Positions 17,068 to 25,682 of a stretch of DNA of 50,804 bases are shown piece after piece. The position numbers and the translations under genes were made by a program. Under the pieces are notes generated by a model, which was given only the letters and a program-made list of their open reading frames with translations, was not told the origin of the DNA and did not search any database. Position 1 is the stretch's first letter, and each line of letters starts with the position of its first letter. The stretch comes from Rhodospirillaceae bacterium (lineage in GTDB: Bacteria > Pseudomonadota > Alphaproteobacteria > Azospirillales > Azospirillaceae), in assembly GCA_029267445.1 (NCBI GenBank), contig JAJUIU010000021.1, positions 1 to 50,804 of the forward strand, written 5' to 3'.

Positions 17068-18429
17068 ATGCGCATCTGTGTTGTTGGCCTGGGCAAGCTC
17101 GGCGCGCCGATCGCCGCCGTTCTCGCGAGCAAGGGCCATGAGGTCGTCGGCATCGACCTGAACGCCGAGTTCGTGGCCGCCATCAAGGCCGGTCGCGCGC
17201 CCGTCGACGAACCCCACCTGCAGGAGATGATCACCGCCAACCGGGAGCGCCTGACGGCGACGACCGACTGGGCGGAGGCGCTGCGCGATACCGAGATGAC
17301 CGGCATCATCGTTCCGACGCCCAGCGGTGCGGACGGCGCCTTCATCAACGACTACGTCCTCGACGCCATCGCCAAGATCGGCGCGGAGCTGCGCAAGACC
17401 GACCGCTACCATCTTGTGGCCGTGCACAGCACCACCATGCCGGGCTCGATGGACGGCCCCATCAAGGCGGCGCTCGAGGCCGCGTCCGGCCGCACGGTCG
17501 GTGTCGATGTCGGGCTCTGCTACAATCCCGAGTTCATCGCCCTGGGCAACGTGATCCACGGCCTGCTGCATCCCGACTTCATCCTGATCGGGGAGTCCGA
17601 CGAGAAGGCGGGAGGCATCCTTGAAGGTCTCTACCGCCACATGTGCGGCGACAAGACCTCCATCGCCCGGATGAACTTCGTGAATGCCGAGCTCACCAAG
17701 ATCTCGGTCAACACCTACGTCACGACGAAGATCTCCTTCGCCAACATGCTGAGCGAGGTCTGCGACCACCTGCCGAACGCCGACGTGGACGTCGTCACCG
17801 ACGCCATCGGGCGCGACACCCGCATCGGCAAGAAGTATCTGCGCGGTGCCCTAGGCTTCGCCGGCCCCTGTTTCCCCCGCGACACCATCGCCTTCTCCGT
17901 GATGGCCAAGCGTGCCGGCGCCACCGGGCTGCTGGCGGAGGCGACGGACACCGTCAACGAACGGCAGATCGACCGCCTGTTCACGCTGGTCACCGCCTAT
18001 GCCGATCCGGGGGAGCGGATCGCCGTGCTGGGCGCCTCCTACAAGCCCGACACCCCCGTGATCGAACGGTCGCAGAGCGTGGCGCTGATCCAGCGGCTGG
18101 TGAAGGCGGGCTACGCCGTCACCCTGCGCGATCCCCAGGCCATGCCGCCTGTGCAGGCCATGATGGGCGACTCCATCGCCTATGCCGACAGCCCGTCCGC
18201 CGCGGTGCGGAGCGCTGCCGTCGTCGTGATCGCGACGGCCTGGGACGAGTTCAAGTCGCTGGAGCCGCAGGCGCTTGCCGGTGGGGCGCGCCCGGTGATC
18301 GTCGATTGCTGGCGGATGCTGCCGCGCGCCGCGTTCGAGCCGGTCGCCGACATCGTCTATCTCGGCCGGAACGCGGACACCGGGGCCGTTGCGGGCGCCA
18401 AGACCACCGCCCGGCGAGAATACGCCTGA
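17068..18429 (+). CDS. UDP-glucose/GDP-mannose dehydrogenase family protein
   Basis: NAD-dependent enzyme that oxidises C6 of a nucleotide sugar twice to give a uronic acid donor. 453 residues. The NAD loop is GLGKLG (7-12) with ID at the end of strand two; the catalytic region contains Lys211 in AELTKISVNTY and the thiohemiacetal cysteine Cys268 in GFAGPCFPRD. The C-terminal nucleotide-binding domain has VLGASYKPDTPVIERSQS, where most relatives have a KP-x-T-x-D-x-R-x-S pattern, so the substrate pocket may differ. ATG 17068 is supported by GGGGAGA seven bases upstream. It follows the epimerase on the same strand and precedes nadE. Whether it uses UDP-glucose, GDP-mannose or another sugar cannot be told. 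Confidence 0.88.
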   Translation: MRICVVGLGKLGAPIAAVLASKGHEVVGIDLNAEFVAAIKAGRAPVDEPHLQEMITANRERLTATTDWAEALRDTEMTGIIVPTPSGADGAFINDYVLDAIAKIGAELRKTDRYHLVAVHSTTMPGSMDGPIKAALEAASGRTVGVDVGLCYNPEFIALGNVIHGLLHPDFILIGESDEKAGGILEGLYRHMCGDKTSIARMNFVNAELTKISVNTYVTTKISFANMLSEVCDHLPNADVDVVTDAIGRDTRIGKKYLRGALGFAGPCFPRDTIAFSVMAKRAGATGLLAEATDTVNERQIDRLFTLVTAYADPGERIAVLGASYKPDTPVIERSQSVALIQRLVKAGYAVTLRDPQAMPPVQAMMGDSIAYADSPSAAVRSAAVVVIATAWDEFKSLEPQALAGGARPVIVDCWRMLPRAAFEPVADIVYLGRNADTGAVAGAKTTARREYA

Positions 18430-18475
18430 GCCGGGCCCGATTCCCGAATCCTCCGTTCCGACCGCGCAGGACCGC

Positions 18476-20143
18476 ATGTCCGACAAGCTGGCGATCGCGC
18501 TCGCCCAAGTGAACCCGACCCTGGGCGATCTGGCCGGAAACGCGGCGATGATCCGCCGCCTCCACGCCGAGGCGGCCGCCGCCGGTGCCGATCTGGTGGT
18601 GTTCCCGGAGCTCGTGATCTGCGGCTATCCGCCCGAGGATCTGGTCCTGAAGCCCTCCTTCCTGGACCGGGTTGAGCAGACCGTGCGTGAGCTCGCGGCC
18701 GCCACGGCGGACCTGCCGACCGCCCTCATGGTCGGCGCGCCCTGGCGGGTCGGCGGCCGGCTGCACAACGTCGTCTGCCTGCTGGAGGGCGGTGCGGTCG
18801 CGGCGATCCGAATCAAGCACCACCTGCCGAACTACCGCGTGTTCGACGAGAAGCGCGTGTTCGAGTCCGGCCCGTTACCGGAGCCGCTGACGGTGCGCGG
18901 GGTGCGCATCGGCGTGCCGATCTGCGAGGACATGTGGTTCGCGGACGTCACGCGCGCCCTTGCCGACGCCGGGGCCGAGCTGTTCGTCGTGCCGAACGGC
19001 AGCCCGTTCGATGCCGGCAAGGTGGCGGAGCGGCTGCGGCAGGCCGACCTCCGTGTGCGTGAGACCGGATTGCCGCTCGCCTATGTCAACCAGGTGGGTG
19101 GACAGGACGAGCTGGTGTTCGACGGTGGCTCGTTCGTCATGCATCCGGACGGGTCGGTCGCGACCCGTCTGCCGGACTGGACCGAGGCGCTGGTCCTGAC
19201 GCGGTGGGAACGCGGGCCGGCCGGGTGGCGCTGCCGCACCCATGTGGAGGCCCCGCCGGCGCCGGTCGAGGCGGACCTCTACCGCGCCATGGTCCTGGGG
19301 CTGCGGGACTATGTGAACAAGAACGGGTTCCCGGGCGCCGTTCTGGGGCTGTCGGGCGGTGTCGATTCCGCCCTGGCCGCGGCGGTCGCGGCCGATGCGC
19401 TGGGGCCGGAGCGGGTCATCGCTCTGATGCTGCCGTCGCCCTACACCTCGCGGGAGAGCCTGGACGACGCGGCGGACTGCGCCGCCCGCCTGGGCGTCCG
19501 GCTGGAGACGGTGCCGATCGCGCCCGCGATGGCGGCGTACGAGACCATGCTCGCCGGGCTGTTCGGCGCGGCGGGCGCCAGCGACATCACGGCGCAGAAC
19601 ATCCAGTCGCGCGCCCGGGGCCTCGCCCTCATGGCCGTCTCCAACCAGTTCGGCCACATGCTGGTGACCACGGGCAACAAGTCGGAGATGGCCACCGGCT
19701 ACGCCACGCTCTACGGCGACATGTGCGGCGGCTACAACCCGGTGAAGGACCTGTACAAGACCCAGCTCTACGCCGTCTGCCGCTGGCGCAACGCGAACCA
19801 CGCCGACGGCCTGCTGGGGCCGGAGGGGCCCGTCATCCCCGAGCGCATCCTGACCAAGGCGCCGTCGGCCGAACTGAAGCCGAACCAGAAGGACCAGGAC
19901 TCGCTGCCCGAATACGCGGATCTCGACGACATCCTGGAATGCCTGATCGAGCACGAGGTGGGCGTGGAGGAGATCGTCCGCCGCGGCCACGACCGGGCGA
20001 CGGTGCTGCGCGTCTGGCAGATGCTGGACCGGGCGGAGTACAAGCGGCGGCAGGCCCCGCCGGGGGCCAAGCTGACGCGGCGCGCCTTCGGCAAGGAACG
20101 GCGCTACCCGATCACCAACCTGTTCTTCCGTAACATCCGCTGA
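18476..20143 (+). CDS. nadE: NAD+ synthetase, glutamine-dependent
   Basis: Last step of NAD synthesis: deamido-NAD is amidated with ATP and ammonia released from glutamine. 555 residues in the usual two-domain order. The N-terminal nitrilase-type glutaminase has Glu45 (FPELVICGYPPEDL), Lys114 (RIKHHLPNY) and Cys150 (PICEDMW). The C-terminal synthetase has the PP-loop SGGVDS (293-298), then ITAQNIQSRARG, TTGNKSEMATGY and ILTKAPSAELKPNQ, all conserved. ATG 18476 is chosen because the family begins at MSDKLAIALAQ; an upstream GTG would add 29 unrelated residues. A housekeeping gene in a polysaccharide region; its place behind an NAD-dependent dehydrogenase may be chance. Confidence 0.97.
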   Translation: MSDKLAIALAQVNPTLGDLAGNAAMIRRLHAEAAAAGADLVVFPELVICGYPPEDLVLKPSFLDRVEQTVRELAAATADLPTALMVGAPWRVGGRLHNVVCLLEGGAVAAIRIKHHLPNYRVFDEKRVFESGPLPEPLTVRGVRIGVPICEDMWFADVTRALADAGAELFVVPNGSPFDAGKVAERLRQADLRVRETGLPLAYVNQVGGQDELVFDGGSFVMHPDGSVATRLPDWTEALVLTRWERGPAGWRCRTHVEAPPAPVEADLYRAMVLGLRDYVNKNGFPGAVLGLSGGVDSALAAAVAADALGPERVIALMLPSPYTSRESLDDAADCAARLGVRLETVPIAPAMAAYETMLAGLFGAAGASDITAQNIQSRARGLALMAVSNQFGHMLVTTGNKSEMATGYATLYGDMCGGYNPVKDLYKTQLYAVCRWRNANHADGLLGPEGPVIPERILTKAPSAELKPNQKDQDSLPEYADLDDILECLIEHEVGVEEIVRRGHDRATVLRVWQMLDRAEYKRRQAPPGAKLTRRAFGKERRYPITNLFFRNIR

Positions 20144-20160
20144 GAGGGGCCGGCGGTTCC

Positions 20161-20751
20161 ATGACCGGCATCCGCCCCTGGACCGTGCTCGACAGCCGCG
20201 ACCTGCTGGACGCGTCGCCCTTCCTGACGGTGCGGGTGGAGACGGTGGAGCTGCCGGACGGCCGCCGCATCCCCGACTACTACCAGCTCGAGATGCCGTC
20301 CTTCGCCTGCGTCTTCGCCGAGACTGAGGATGGCCGCTGCATCGTCTACCGCCAGTACCGCCACGGTCCCCGCCGGGTCGGCCTGGTCTTCCCCGGCGGG
20401 CACCTGAACCCGGGCGAGGCGCCGCTGGACGCCGCCCGGCGCGAGCTGCTGGAGGAGACGGGCTACGAGGCCGCCCGCTGGACCGACCTCGGCGGCTACA
20501 TGGTGAACGCCAACCAGGGCGGTGCCGTCGCCCACATGTTCCACGCGACCGGCTGCCGCAAGGTGGCCGAGCCCCGGTCCGACGACCTGGAGGAGACGGA
20601 GACGCTGCTGCTGGACCGCGCGGCGCTGCTGGCCGCGATCGGCCGGGGCGAGGTCCACCTGCTGACGCAGATCGCGCTGGTGGCGATGGTCTGGCAGGCG
20701 GACATCGCCCGGGCCCTCGGCACGGCGGACGCCACGGCGCCTCAGTTGTAA
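20161..20751 (+). CDS. Nudix hydrolase, ADP-ribose pyrophosphatase type
   Basis: 196 residues with a complete Nudix box, G80-x5-E86-x7-R94-E-L-L-E-E-T-G101, which binds magnesium and hydrolyses a nucleoside diphosphate linked to another group. The fold before it (VYRQYRHGPRRVGLVFPGGH) resembles ADP-ribose or nucleotide-sugar pyrophosphatases rather than MutT. It starts 17 bases after nadE on the same strand, so the pair probably forms an operon linked to NAD metabolism; a nucleotide-sugar substrate is also possible. The last ten bases overlap the convergent phage-like gene. Confidence 0.92.
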   Translation: MTGIRPWTVLDSRDLLDASPFLTVRVETVELPDGRRIPDYYQLEMPSFACVFAETEDGRCIVYRQYRHGPRRVGLVFPGGHLNPGEAPLDAARRELLEETGYEAARWTDLGGYMVNANQGGAVAHMFHATGCRKVAEPRSDDLEETETLLLDRAALLAAIGRGEVHLLTQIALVAMVWQADIARALGTADATAPQL

Positions 20752-21431
20752 AGCGGGACGCGGTAGGTCGTCCCGTTCACCGACACGCTCCACCACGCGG
20801 CCGGAGCGGCCGGCGGGGCGGCGGCGGCGCCGGCGGCACCGACGGCGGTGCCGGTCGTCTGGCCGGTGAACTGCGTGACCGCCGTTCCCTTGTTGGCCAG
20901 CCGGACCGGCACGTTGGCGTCCGCACCCTGGGCGCTCAGGGTCGGGGCGCCGCCCGTCGCGGCCCCCGTCGCCTGGAGATTGTTGACGGCGCCCGCCGTG
21001 TGGGCCACCTGGAACTGCAGCGTCCCCGGGTTCAGCGCGGTGGCGAAGCCGTGGTATCCCGCCCCCTTGGTGACGAAGATCTGCGACACGTCGGTGTCGG
21101 TCCCGAGCGCGTACTGGAGCAGGGAGTTGCCCGTCGGCCGGGCGTCGAAGCGCCAGTAATTGGCCGGCGTGCCGCCGGTCGCGGCCGCCTGGAACAGGAT
21201 CAGCGACCCCGACTGGACCCGCAGCGCGCCGGTCCCCTTGGTCACGAGCCGCAGCCCGATGTCGATGTCGGGGCCGTCGGCCGTGATCACGGGCGTGGCG
21301 CCGGCCGCGGCCTGGAGCGTGACCGTGCCGGACAGGGCGGGATTGGCCTTCGTCGCGTAGGGCGTGAGGTCGACGGCCGGTGCCGGCGCGGCGGAGGGCG
21401 CCGGGATGGAGAGCGTGTAGCGGCTGGACAT
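20742..21431 (-). CDS. Phage tail fibre-like protein (remnant)
   Basis: 229 residues, rich in glycine, alanine and threonine, with beta-strand repeats such as GLRLVTKGTGALRVQSG and VPVRLANKGTAV. This phrasing is typical of phage tail fibre or baseplate decoration proteins. The C-terminal segment VSVNGTTYRVPLYN follows an alanine/proline linker. ATG 21431 is preferred over an in-frame GTG three codons upstream because AGGTGA lies directly before it. The gene starts five bases after the stop of its upstream neighbour, so the two are one transcription unit. No capsid, integrase or lysis gene is nearby, so this looks like a leftover of a prophage or a tail-like particle. It overlaps the 3' end of the Nudix gene. 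Confidence 0.7.
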   Translation of the reverse strand: MSSRYTLSIPAPSAAPAPAVDLTPYATKANPALSGTVTLQAAAGATPVITADGPDIDIGLRLVTKGTGALRVQSGSLILFQAAATGGTPANYWRFDARPTGNSLLQYALGTDTDVSQIFVTKGAGYHGFATALNPGTLQFQVAHTAGAVNNLQATGAATGGAPTLSAQGADANVPVRLANKGTAVTQFTGQTTGTAVGAAGAAAAPPAAPAAWWSVSVNGTTYRVPLYN

Positions 21432-21436
21432 GGCGG

Positions 21437-21757
21437 TCACCTGTACCAGGAGAGGGAGACGATCGCGTCGGCCGGGGCCACAAGGCCCAGGGTCGCCACC
21501 CCTTCGACCCGCCGTGCCGCGGGCGACAGTTCCGGCGCCTGGCCCGACAGGTCGTCCGCCGCCGGCAGCGCGGCGACGGCGCCATAGCGCACCCAGAAGG
21601 GGCCGGTCGCCGCGAACAGCACGGTTCCGGCCCCGGCCGGCACGGCCACGGATTTGGCCACTCCGGCCGCGAGCACGATCACATGGCGCGTGTCGGACGG
21701 CTCCAGCACGTCGCTGGCCATCCCCATCGCGTCCGAATAGGTCCTGAAACTCCGCAT
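21437..21757 (-). CDS. Small phage virion-associated protein (remnant)
   Basis: 106 residues. The pattern AVPAGAGTVLFAATGPFWVRYG, then APELSPAARRVEG and a final LVAPADAIVSLSWYR, is that of a small beta-rich structural protein often found in phages of proteobacteria, next to tail or capsid genes. ATG 21757 has GGAAAGGGA upstream as a strong ribosome site. Expressed together with the tail fibre-like gene downstream. An odd point is a terminator-like hairpin only 28 bases before the start codon. Confidence 0.65.
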   Translation of the reverse strand: MRSFRTYSDAMGMASDVLEPSDTRHVIVLAAGVAKSVAVPAGAGTVLFAATGPFWVRYGAVAALPAADDLSGQAPELSPAARRVEGVATLGLVAPADAIVSLSWYR

Positions 21758-22224
21758 GGCTGTCCCTTTCCGGCGGCGGAAACGAAAAACCCCGCCGCGG
21801 CGGGGCCGGGCGGGGCGATGGCGACGGACGCAGGGGTGCCGTCGGCAGGGGACTCCCTAACCGACGGAGGGCGGGGGTGTCAAGAAGGTTTTCCTATTGC
21901 CGCTCCGGTTCGGGGACGAAGCGGGGACCCCGACATATTCGCTTGCCTGACCGAGTGCGTTCCAGCCACAAGTGCTGCGTGGCGCTTTACGATCTTGCTT
22001 TTCGGGGTGGAATTTAAGCATTTTACCATCGTTGGACTAGAAGCAGGCCAAATGATCGCATCCGTGCTGAAATTCTGGCGGGATGCAGATTCGTTCCCCA
22101 ATGGGTCAGGCACGCCGGGTCATCTATTTGTTTCCAGCGCGCTTTGTACACGGTCCGTGCCCTGGCCTAGTGACAAAGGGTCATATGCTATTGGCCGGCA
22201 AATAGGCCTAGCCATGGGAAACAG
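21758..22224. other. 467-base gap with a drop in GC content
   Basis: No convincing gene. The left 130 bases are GC-rich and hold the minus strand hairpin. From about 21890 to the pyruvyltransferase start the composition falls to near even, with AT-rich runs such as GGAATTTAAGCATTTTACC (around 22010-22025), unlike the rest of the window. This looks like a junction where foreign DNA was inserted beside the phage remnant. A 69-codon frame at 22052-22261 exists but is weak. Confidence 0.6.
21785..21805 (-). terminator. Terminator-like hairpin just upstream of the phage gene pair
   Basis: On the minus strand the palindrome CCCCGCCGCGGCGGGG (21790-21805) runs into TTTTT (21789-21785), the form of an intrinsic terminator. 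It reads in the same direction as the phage-like genes but lies before them, so it either ended a now-lost upstream minus strand gene or attenuates the leader of the pair. Confidence 0.6.
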
Positions 22225-23628
22225 ATGGATATCAGATATCATCGTTCGCCCGATGCCCTGAACCTGTTCGCTTGGCACGAGGTGGACAACATAGGTGACC
22301 GGCTTGGGCCGGCGCTGTTTCACCTGCTATCGCGCCAACCGACTTGCATTGAGGCGCGCCGTCTCGATCTGATCTTCGATGTCGGTGAGCCTCGGGAGAT
22401 CCATTGCTTTTTGGGCACCATGGCCCAGCTGATGGAAGGGCCGCACAGGTTTGTGCTTTGGGGGTTTGGCGCGAGCCCTGAGGAAGGCCCCGCACATCAT
22501 GGGTGCCAACCCATAAAGCCGGGCCTCTCCCTCGACATAAGGGCATTACGCGGCCCACTGACCCGCCGCTCCCTCCTAAATGCAGGGTACGATGTTCGGG
22601 AGGATGTCCCTTATGGAGACCCCGGCCTTCTAGCCCCGGCCTTCTACGAAGGCTCGGAGTATCGGGTCGAAGACTTCTGCCTCGTTCCCCATCATACCCA
22701 ATATGAGGACTGGCGACGCGCCTTCCCAGGATTCAATGTCGTCGACATTCGGACTCCTAATTACGAATCGATCCAGGGCTGCCTATCGGAGATCACCAAG
22801 TACAGCGTGGTGTTCTCATCCAGCCTCCATGTCACGATCATTTGCGAGGCGTTCGGCGTGCCAACACGACCGATCGTGCCGAAGCTGAAGCATAAGGTGG
22901 ACGATTTCTACCTGGGTTGCGGCAAGACCCCGGTTTACGTGGACGACTTGGCGATCGACCTGGATTGGGCTGCGCTGTACGAGGAGACGCTGGCGACTTG
23001 GCGGCCGATCTCCTGGGACCCCGCGCGGTTCTTCTCCGTGGCACCCTTCCCCGTGGACCCTGCGGTCGTCGAAGGCCTGACCCGGCACTATGCGGCCCTG
23101 GCCCGCTCCGAACCCGAACCGACAGCCACCAGAAGCCTGTCGAATGTCCTGCGCCGCCGTTACGCGACCCTGTCCCGCTACAGGCCCGAACCGGTCGTCC
23201 GCGAGCAGGTCGTGGAGACCAGACCGGTGCCGTTGGATGCCCTGTGCACCTACGAGAACTGGGCGGCCACGGGCGCGTCCCGCAATACCGTGCCCGACGG
23301 TGCCGTCAAGGTCGTCACGGCGCCAACGCGATGGTCCTATGCCGCCGCCTGCCGCATCGACGTGCCGGTGATCGATCGCCGGCTTGGTTTCGTCCGCGTG
23401 TCGGTGCGGGCGGCATGGGCGCGCGGATCGGCGCTCGTCATGTTCGCCAATGCCGGCATGGACACCGCCTACCGGCAGGATGAGGTCGCTGCGGAGCCGA
23501 CCGAGCATGTCTTCAAGGTGCCGGACACCGTGGACTCCCTGGCCGTCGTCGTCCGCAACGGCGGGGACGACGCGCCCTCCGAGGTGGTTGTGTCGGCGAT
23601 CCGGGTCGAGGTTGTGGAGTATCGCTGA
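22225..23628 (+). CDS. Polysaccharide pyruvyl transferase family protein
   Basis: 467 residues. Family members transfer pyruvate from phosphoenolpyruvate as a ketal onto a sugar of a cell-surface glycan. The first 270 residues carry the landmarks: DNIGDRLGPALFHLLS (21-36), LWGFG, IRALRGPLTRRSL, VPYGDPGLLAP and VFSSSLHVTIICEAFGVPTR. The last 130 residues (from about VPLDALCTYENW) form a predicted beta-sandwich that could bind carbohydrate, joined by a charged linker. The first half uses AT-ending codons (CTA, ATA, TTG) and is of low GC; from about 22.9 kb the codons are as GC-rich as elsewhere, so the gene looks like a join between foreign and native sequence. The ATG has GGGAAAC just before it. 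Confidence 0.82.
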   Translation: MDIRYHRSPDALNLFAWHEVDNIGDRLGPALFHLLSRQPTCIEARRLDLIFDVGEPREIHCFLGTMAQLMEGPHRFVLWGFGASPEEGPAHHGCQPIKPGLSLDIRALRGPLTRRSLLNAGYDVREDVPYGDPGLLAPAFYEGSEYRVEDFCLVPHHTQYEDWRRAFPGFNVVDIRTPNYESIQGCLSEITKYSVVFSSSLHVTIICEAFGVPTRPIVPKLKHKVDDFYLGCGKTPVYVDDLAIDLDWAALYEETLATWRPISWDPARFFSVAPFPVDPAVVEGLTRHYAALARSEPEPTATRSLSNVLRRRYATLSRYRPEPVVREQVVETRPVPLDALCTYENWAATGASRNTVPDGAVKVVTAPTRWSYAAACRIDVPVIDRRLGFVRVSVRAAWARGSALVMFANAGMDTAYRQDEVAAEPTEHVFKVPDTVDSLAVVVRNGGDDAPSEVVVSAIRVEVVEYR

Positions 23629-23681
23629 ACCGCCTTCCGCCCCTGTGACCGCAAGGGGTCGCCCGGTCGCGTCCAGGCCTA

Positions 23682-23732
23682 TTCCAACGGGATGAGGGAA
23701 TGGATATAAGGGGCGCCTCGAAGGGTCCGAGG
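23682..23732 (+). promoter_or_regulatory. Possible promoter and small hairpin before the methyltransferase
   Basis: TTCCAA (23682-23687) and TATAAG (23705-23710) are 17 bases apart, a fair sigma70-like pair, followed by the hairpin CCTCG-AAGGGTC-CGAGG (23716-23732) just before the GGGGGG ribosome site and the ATG at 23744. It may start the 23.7-33.3 kb operon. Confidence 0.3.
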
Positions 23733-23743
23733 GGGGCTGGGGC

Positions 23744-24595
23744 ATGTCCGTTTTCGAAGCGGTTCCGATCGACAAGGTGGCCGAGTACTGGAACCGGCGC
23801 CCCTGCAACATCCGCCATTCCACCCGCGAGGTCGGGACCCGGGAGTATTTCGACGAGGTCGAGGCCCGGAAGTACATGGTGGAGCCGCACATCCCCGGCT
23901 TCGCCCAGTTCGAACGCTGGAAGGGCAAGCGCGTGCTGGAGGTCGGCTGCGGCATCGGCACCGACACCACCAACTTCGCCCGCGTCGGCGCCGACGTGAC
24001 GGCCGTGGACCTGTCGGCTGAGTCGATCGCGGTGGCCCGCAAGCGGATCGAGGTGTTCGGCCTGCAGGACCGGGTCCGCTTCTTCAACGGCAACGCCGAG
24101 GCGCTGGACACGCTGCTGCCCGACGACGGCCAGTACGACCTGATCTATTCCTTCGGCGTGCTGCACCACACCCCGCACCCGGACGAGGCCTTCGCGCGGC
24201 TGCGCCGGTTCCTGAAGCCGGGCGGGGAGCTGCGGGTGATGGTCTACAACAAGCTGTCCTGGAAGGTGCTGTGGATCCTGCTCGGCTACGGCCGCGGCAA
24301 GGTCTGGGACCTGGACCGGCTGATCGCCACCCATTCGGAGGCGCAGACCGGCTGCCCCGTGACCTACGCCTACACCCGCCGCACCGGGCGGGAGCTGCTG
24401 GAGCGGCACGGCTTCAAGGTGACGGAGGTCTTCGTCGACCACGTCTTCCCCTACCGCATCCCGGACTACGTCCAGTACCGCTACGTGAAGGAGTGGTATT
24501 TCCGCTGGATGCCGACGCCGCTGTTCCGCGCCTTCGAGCGCGCCTTCGGCTGGCACCTGTGCCTGGTGGCGACGACGGCGGGCGACCGGGCCTGA
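23744..24595 (+). CDS. Class I SAM-dependent methyltransferase
   Basis: 283 residues. Motif I is VLEVGCGIGTDT (64-75); the acidic end of strand two is TAVDLSAESI; motif post-II and III are LIYSFGVLHHTPHP and FLKPGGELRVMVYN. This is the UbiE/type 11 fold, which methylates small molecules or sugars. The 80-residue C-terminal part (CPVTYAYTRRTGRELLERHG and YVKEWYFRWMP) is often found in methyltransferases of polysaccharide clusters. It precedes cysD on the same strand by 172 bases. The substrate is probably a sugar or lipid-linked glycan, by context only. Confidence 0.87.
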   Translation: MSVFEAVPIDKVAEYWNRRPCNIRHSTREVGTREYFDEVEARKYMVEPHIPGFAQFERWKGKRVLEVGCGIGTDTTNFARVGADVTAVDLSAESIAVARKRIEVFGLQDRVRFFNGNAEALDTLLPDDGQYDLIYSFGVLHHTPHPDEAFARLRRFLKPGGELRVMVYNKLSWKVLWILLGYGRGKVWDLDRLIATHSEAQTGCPVTYAYTRRTGRELLERHGFKVTEVFVDHVFPYRIPDYVQYRYVKEWYFRWMPTPLFRAFERAFGWHLCLVATTAGDRA

Positions 24596-24615
24596 CAGTC
24601 GCCGGTGTGGCGGAC

Positions 24616-24646
24616 CGCCGCGCGATTGCGCTGGCGCCGCGCGGCG
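24616..24646. other. GC-rich hairpin in the gap before cysD
   Basis: CGCCGCGCG (24616-24624) and CGCGCGGCG (24638-24646) are perfect complements with 13 bases between. It follows the methyltransferase stop by 20 bases but has only TT after it, so it is a poor intrinsic terminator; it may slow transcription or be a leader element of cysD. Confidence 0.3.
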
Positions 24647-24767
24647 TTGATGTGACAGAAAGCGGCGCCCATGTCCCGCGGGCGGATTGCGGCCGGGCCC
24701 CGTCGCGCCCATCTCGGGTCGAACGGGCGGCCGGGCGTCCGTTGCCACCACTCATCCCCATGACTTC

Positions 24768-25682
24768 ATGACGCCGTCGTTCGACAGACTGACACACCTG
24801 CGCCGCCTGGAGGCCGAGAGCATCCACATCATGCGCGAGGTGGTGGCGCAGTTCCGCAATCCGGTGATGCTCTATTCCATCGGCAAGGACAGCTCGGTGA
24901 TGCTGCACCTCGCCCTGAAGGCCTTCCATCCGGCGAAGCCGCCGTTCCCGCTGCTGCACGTGGACACGACCTGGAAGTTCCGGGAGATGATCGGCTTCCG
25001 CGACATGATCGCGAAGGAGCTGGGGCTGGAGCTGATCGTGCAGATCAACCAGGAAGGCTTGCGCCAGGGCATCAACCCGTTCAGCGCCGGGTCGGCCGTC
25101 CACACCGACGTGATGAAGACCCAGGCGCTGCGTCAGGCGCTGGACAAGTACCGGTTCGACGCGGCCTTCGGCGGTGCGCGCCGGGACGAGGAGAAGAGCC
25201 GGGCGAAGGAGCGCATCTTCAGCTTCCGGACATCCACCCACCGCTGGGACCCCAAGAACCAGCGGCCGGAGCTGTGGAACCTCTACAACGGCCGCATCGG
25301 CAAGGACGAGAGCATCCGGGTGTTCCCGCTGTCGAACTGGACCGAGCTGGACATCTGGCAGTACGTCCACCTGGAGAACATCCCCGTCGTGCCGCTCTAC
25401 TTCGCCAAGCCGCGCCCGGTGGTGGAGCGCGACGGCACCCTGATCATGGTCGACGACGATCGCATGCCGCTGAAACCCGGCGAGACGCCGGAGATGCGGT
25501 GGGTGCGGTTCCGCACGCTGGGCTGCTATCCGCTGACCGGCGGCGTGGAGAGCCGGGCGGAGACCCTGCCCGAGATCATCCGCGAGATGCTGCTGGCGAC
25601 GACATCCGAGCGCCAGGGCCGGGTGATCGACCACGACCAGGCGGCCAGCATGGAGATCAAGAAGCAGGAGGGCTATTTCTGA
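24768..25682 (+). CDS. cysD: Sulfate adenylyltransferase subunit 2
   Basis: Small catalytic subunit of ATP sulfurylase, which makes adenosine 5'-phosphosulfate from sulfate and ATP together with the CysN GTPase. 304 residues, the standard size. The PP-loop is [14 protein letters not shown] (SxGKDS at 37-42); [30 protein letters not shown] and the C-terminal [16 protein letters not shown] are family signatures, and the protein ends KKQEGYF as usual. ATG 24768 matches the family start [15 protein letters not shown]. Its stop overlaps the cysNC start by one base (TGATG), a sign of coupled translation of a complex. Being in a polysaccharide operon suggests sulfate activation for sulfation, though assimilation is equally possible. 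Confidence 0.97.
   Translation: MTPSFDRLTHLRRLEAESIHIMREVVAQFRNPVMLYSIGKDSSVMLHLALKAFHPAKPPFPLLHVDTTWKFREMIGFRDMIAKELGLELIVQINQEGLRQGINPFSAGSAVHTDVMKTQALRQALDKYRFDAAFGGARRDEEKSRAKERIFSFRTSTHRWDPKNQRPELWNLYNGRIGKDESIRVFPLSNWTELDIWQYVHLENIPVVPLYFAKPRPVVERDGTLIMVDDDRMPLKPGETPEMRWVRFRTLGCYPLTGGVESRAETLPEIIREMLLATTSERQGRVIDHDQAASMEIKKQEGYF

Noticed and set aside
22052-22261. Possible 69-residue protein in the low-GC gap
   Set aside because: It overlaps the start of the pyruvyltransferase, has only a weak ribosome site and no recognisable motif; the AT-rich region makes chance frames likely.
24616-24646. Hairpin before cysD considered as terminator or riboswitch
   Set aside because: It has no T-run for termination and no SAM or sulfur riboswitch core was seen; kept only as an unexplained hairpin.
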